Assembly: GCA_039026975.1 (NCBI GenBank)
Contig: JBCCLI010000016.1
Coordinates: forward strand, 1 to 33,557
Direction of reading: 5' to 3'
Length of the DNA stretch: 33,557 nucleotides
DNA from: JBCBKZ01 sp039026975
Lineage (GTDB): Bacteria > Bacteroidota > Bacteroidia > J057
Shown: one piece after another, positions 31,518 to 33,557 of the stretch
Position numbering within the stretch: the stretch's first letter is position 1
Layout of the letters: each line of letters opens with the position of its first letter
Translations under genes and position numbers: made by a program
The notes under the pieces: model-generated
Databases searched by the model: none
Seen by the model: only the letters and a program-made list of their open reading frames with translations
Told to the model about the DNA's origin: nothing

Positions 31518-33557
31518 CTACTCCGTCCGTAGTGCCTTCACGGGATCATTCTGGGTAGCTTTGAGCGCATGGTAGCCCGTAGTGGCTAAGGCAATGGCTA
31601 CCACTGCCACAAAGGCCAATCCGTACAGTACATAGTTCATGGTAGTATGGTAGGAGAAGGTATCCAGCCACTCCGCCATGAAGTATCTGGCAGCTATGAA
31701 GGCCGGAATAGTGGCCACCATCACCATAAACACAAAGTTGCGGGTGAGTAAGTAGATAATATCTGCTGCTTTGGCTCCTAATACTCTTCTGAGGCCTATT
31801 TCCTTGGTACGTTGTTCTACGGTAAAGCTGGCCAGTCCAAATAAGCCCAGACAGGCTATGACAATCATCATGATGCTGAAAAGGGTGAAGATTCTGGCGC
31901 GAATCTGGTCTTCTTCATACAACTCCATGAAACTCTCATCCAGGAAGTCATACTCAAATGGCTTATTCGGATATACCTCATTCCACTGACTTTGGGCAAA
32001 GGAGATCACCTCTGCTAGCTCGCTGGCTTTTTCTATTTTAAAACGTAGGTGGATTTGGCTATTTATTTCATTTGGGAAAAAGGCAATGCCGGATATCTGC
32101 TCGTAAAGAGATTTTTGGTGGAAGTCCCTAACCACCCCTATCACTCTTCTGGTCATAGGATTTTCTGGATCCGTTCTACTAAACTTCTTTCCAAGTGGTT
32201 CTTCCCAGCCCATACGCTCCACCATGGCCTCATTCACGATTACTGCCTGGGTAGAGTCTGTACTAAATGACAGGTCGAAGTTTCTCCCTTTGACAAACTC
32301 AATGCCCATGGAAGGGAAGTAGTCAAAATCTACGGCATACATGTCTATTCCATACTCATCCATGACTCCCTGACTGTCTTCTACGCTCATGAGGTTTTTC
32401 CCATACCCGCCTCCTGGTGTTGAACTGGCTGAAGAGACGGATTCTATTCGAATATCTCTAACCAACTTATCTCTTAAGACCGGAAATTTTTCCTGGTCTT
32501 CCTCGCCTGGAATTTCAAAATGCATGATCTGATCCTTATCAAATCCCAGATGCTTGTCTCTCAGGTAATTCATCTGGTCATAAATGATGCCAGTACCTAT
32601 GATCATGAAAATGGTGATGGCAAACTGTAAGGTAACTAAGGAAATTCTTAGTTTGGGATTTCCCGCTCCTTTAGAGAGACTTCCTTTCAGCACTTTGACA
32701 GGCCTAAATCCGGATAGATATAAGGCTGGGTAGCTACCTCCTAAAATACCTGTGACCAGAATGATGCCCAAGGCACCTAGAATGACTTGTGGCGTCCAGA
32801 GAAGATCTCTTGAAAGCGTTACCCCAAAGCTGGCATTGAAGACTGGAAGTAGTAAAAGAACCAATAAGTAAGAAAGGGTAATGGCTACCAGGGTAAACAG
32901 AATAGATTCTGTCAGAAACTGCAGGACTAGCTGCCATCTTTCAGATCCCAGTACCTTTCTAACACCCACTTCCATGGCGCGTTTGGTAGCTTGGGAAGTA
33001 CTGAGGTTCATATAGTTGATGCAGGCAATAAGCATCATGAAAAGGGCTATAGCCCCAAAAATATAGAGGAAGGCGATATTTCCTACTGGCTCTGGCTCCC
33101 CTTGGAAGGTAGAATATAAATGGATGTCCTGAACATTAAGTGCTTCATACTTTACCGTAATTTCATACTCGTCAAAAATAGGGGCTACATGCTGATCGAT
33201 GATGGTTTGGAGCTTTTCTTCAAAAGCTTTTGTATCTGCATCTTCTTTGAGGAGTACATATGTGTATAACCAAAAACTTCCCCACGATCTAGGGCCAGGA
33301 TTTCGCAGTGACTCCAAAGTAGTAGGAGCAAAAATGACCTCAGGAATTAGGTGAGAATGAGAAGGCCAGTCTTTATACACAGCTGTAACTTTGTACTCAT
33401 TTCCAGAAGGAGCTATCAGGCCTTTCCCAACCGGATCCTCATCTCCAAAAATGATTTTGGCAGAGGATTCACAAAGCATCATAGAATTAGGCTCATCGAA
33501 TCCATCTTTCTCTCCATAAACCATCTCAAAGGTGAATACATCAAAAACCGTAGAGTC
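31518..33557 (-). CDS. ABC transporter permease, MacB/FtsX type (5' end outside window)
   Basis: Inner-membrane permease subunit of a MacB-like exporter or lipoprotein/efflux system. The window keeps about 680 C-terminal residues, and the reading frame runs in register to the right edge (DSTVFDVFTFE before an internal Met at 33524), so the true start lies beyond it; family members in this phylum are near 790 residues. Seen here: the end of the first MacB periplasmic domain, an FtsX permease domain with membrane segments about 145-170, 195-225 and 240-265, a second MacB periplasmic domain (about 310-550), and a second FtsX domain with TVEQRTKEIGLRRVLGA. No ATPase subunit is in the window. It converges with the Crp gene. 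Confidence 0.92.
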   Translation of the reverse strand, partial: DSTVFDVFTFEMVYGEKDGFDEPNSMMLCESSAKIIFGDEDPVGKGLIAPSGNEYKVTAVYKDWPSHSHLIPEVIFAPTTLESLRNPGPRSWGSFWLYTYVLLKEDADTKAFEEKLQTIIDQHVAPIFDEYEITVKYEALNVQDIHLYSTFQGEPEPVGNIAFLYIFGAIALFMMLIACINYMNLSTSQATKRAMEVGVRKVLGSERWQLVLQFLTESILFTLVAITLSYLLVLLLLPVFNASFGVTLSRDLLWTPQVILGALGIILVTGILGGSYPALYLSGFRPVKVLKGSLSKGAGNPKLRISLVTLQFAITIFMIIGTGIIYDQMNYLRDKHLGFDKDQIMHFEIPGEEDQEKFPVLRDKLVRDIRIESVSSASSTPGGGYGKNLMSVEDSQGVMDEYGIDMYAVDFDYFPSMGIEFVKGRNFDLSFSTDSTQAVIVNEAMVERMGWEEPLGKKFSRTDPENPMTRRVIGVVRDFHQKSLYEQISGIAFFPNEINSQIHLRFKIEKASELAEVISFAQSQWNEVYPNKPFEYDFLDESFMELYEEDQIRARIFTLFSIMMIVIACLGLFGLASFTVEQRTKEIGLRRVLGAKAADIIYLLTRNFVFMVMVATIPAFIAARYFMAEWLDTFSYHTTMNYVLYGLAFVAVVAIALATTGYHALKATQNDPVKALRTE

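Noticed and set aside
1..33557. CRISPR array, prophage, integrase or transposase
   Set aside because: No repeat-spacer series and no recognisable mobile-element protein found on either strand.

Overview
The window looks like chromosome of a Bacteroidota bacterium, most likely of the Cytophagales type. Evidence: TAnnTTTG-like -7 boxes instead of TATAAT, few Shine-Dalgarno sites, paired M16 peptidases with SusD-era style signal peptides, MacB/FtsX permeases with two permease domains, S41 peptidases, an Uma2-family gene, small Crp/Fnr regulators and moderate-to-low GC. I see no prophage, integrase, transposase or CRISPR array. Genus cannot be fixed from the sequence alone.

Layout. 52-4692 (minus): an operon of a membrane class III nucleotide cyclase, a biotin carboxyl carrier protein, a biotin carboxylase and a carboxyltransferase, probably a propionyl-CoA/acyl-CoA carboxylase, with overlapping or nearly abutting genes. 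4808-8217 (minus): an M16 zinc peptidase (HxxEH present) followed by a longer M16 partner without the metal site, probably a heterodimer. 8519-9310 (minus): an unrecognised exported or membrane-anchored protein. 9616-15006 (plus): a 1796-residue Ser/Thr kinase - AAA ATPase - helical repeat - GAF - histidine kinase hybrid.

15007-15966 is the most unusual part. It is a 960-base gene-poor stretch with two tandem tRNA-like RNA genes, each with tRNA-type acceptor stem, D-like arm and T arm and each followed by GCGAG(TAG)nTCC and its own intrinsic terminator. The first (57 nt) has no anticodon arm at all; the second (123 nt) ends in CCA but has an elongated anticodon-like arm, a perfect 20-nt palindrome and a further hairpin between its D and T arms. 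Differences between the two copies in the acceptor and T stems are compensated, which suggests selection for the folded shape. The first copy has an excellent promoter.

15967-16902 (plus) is a TPR lipoprotein, and 16996-17916 (minus) an SPFH/band 7 membrane protein. 18136-24282 (plus) is a housekeeping run: hisS, groES, groEL, a 46-residue membrane peptide, a Fur-family regulator, a STAS protein and purA, followed by an S41 peptidase (24312-26045). 26046-26942 has hairpin-rich repeats and an Uma2-family gene broken by one in-frame TAG. 26976-30650 (minus) carries a lipoprotein serine hydrolase of the beta-lactamase class C fold and a CocE/NonD-type hydrolase; a Crp/Fnr regulator (30769, plus) diverges from the latter. 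31518 to the right edge (minus) is an ABC transporter permease cut by the window end.

All calls come from reading the sequence and translated proteins by eye; no database search, folding program or alignment was run.
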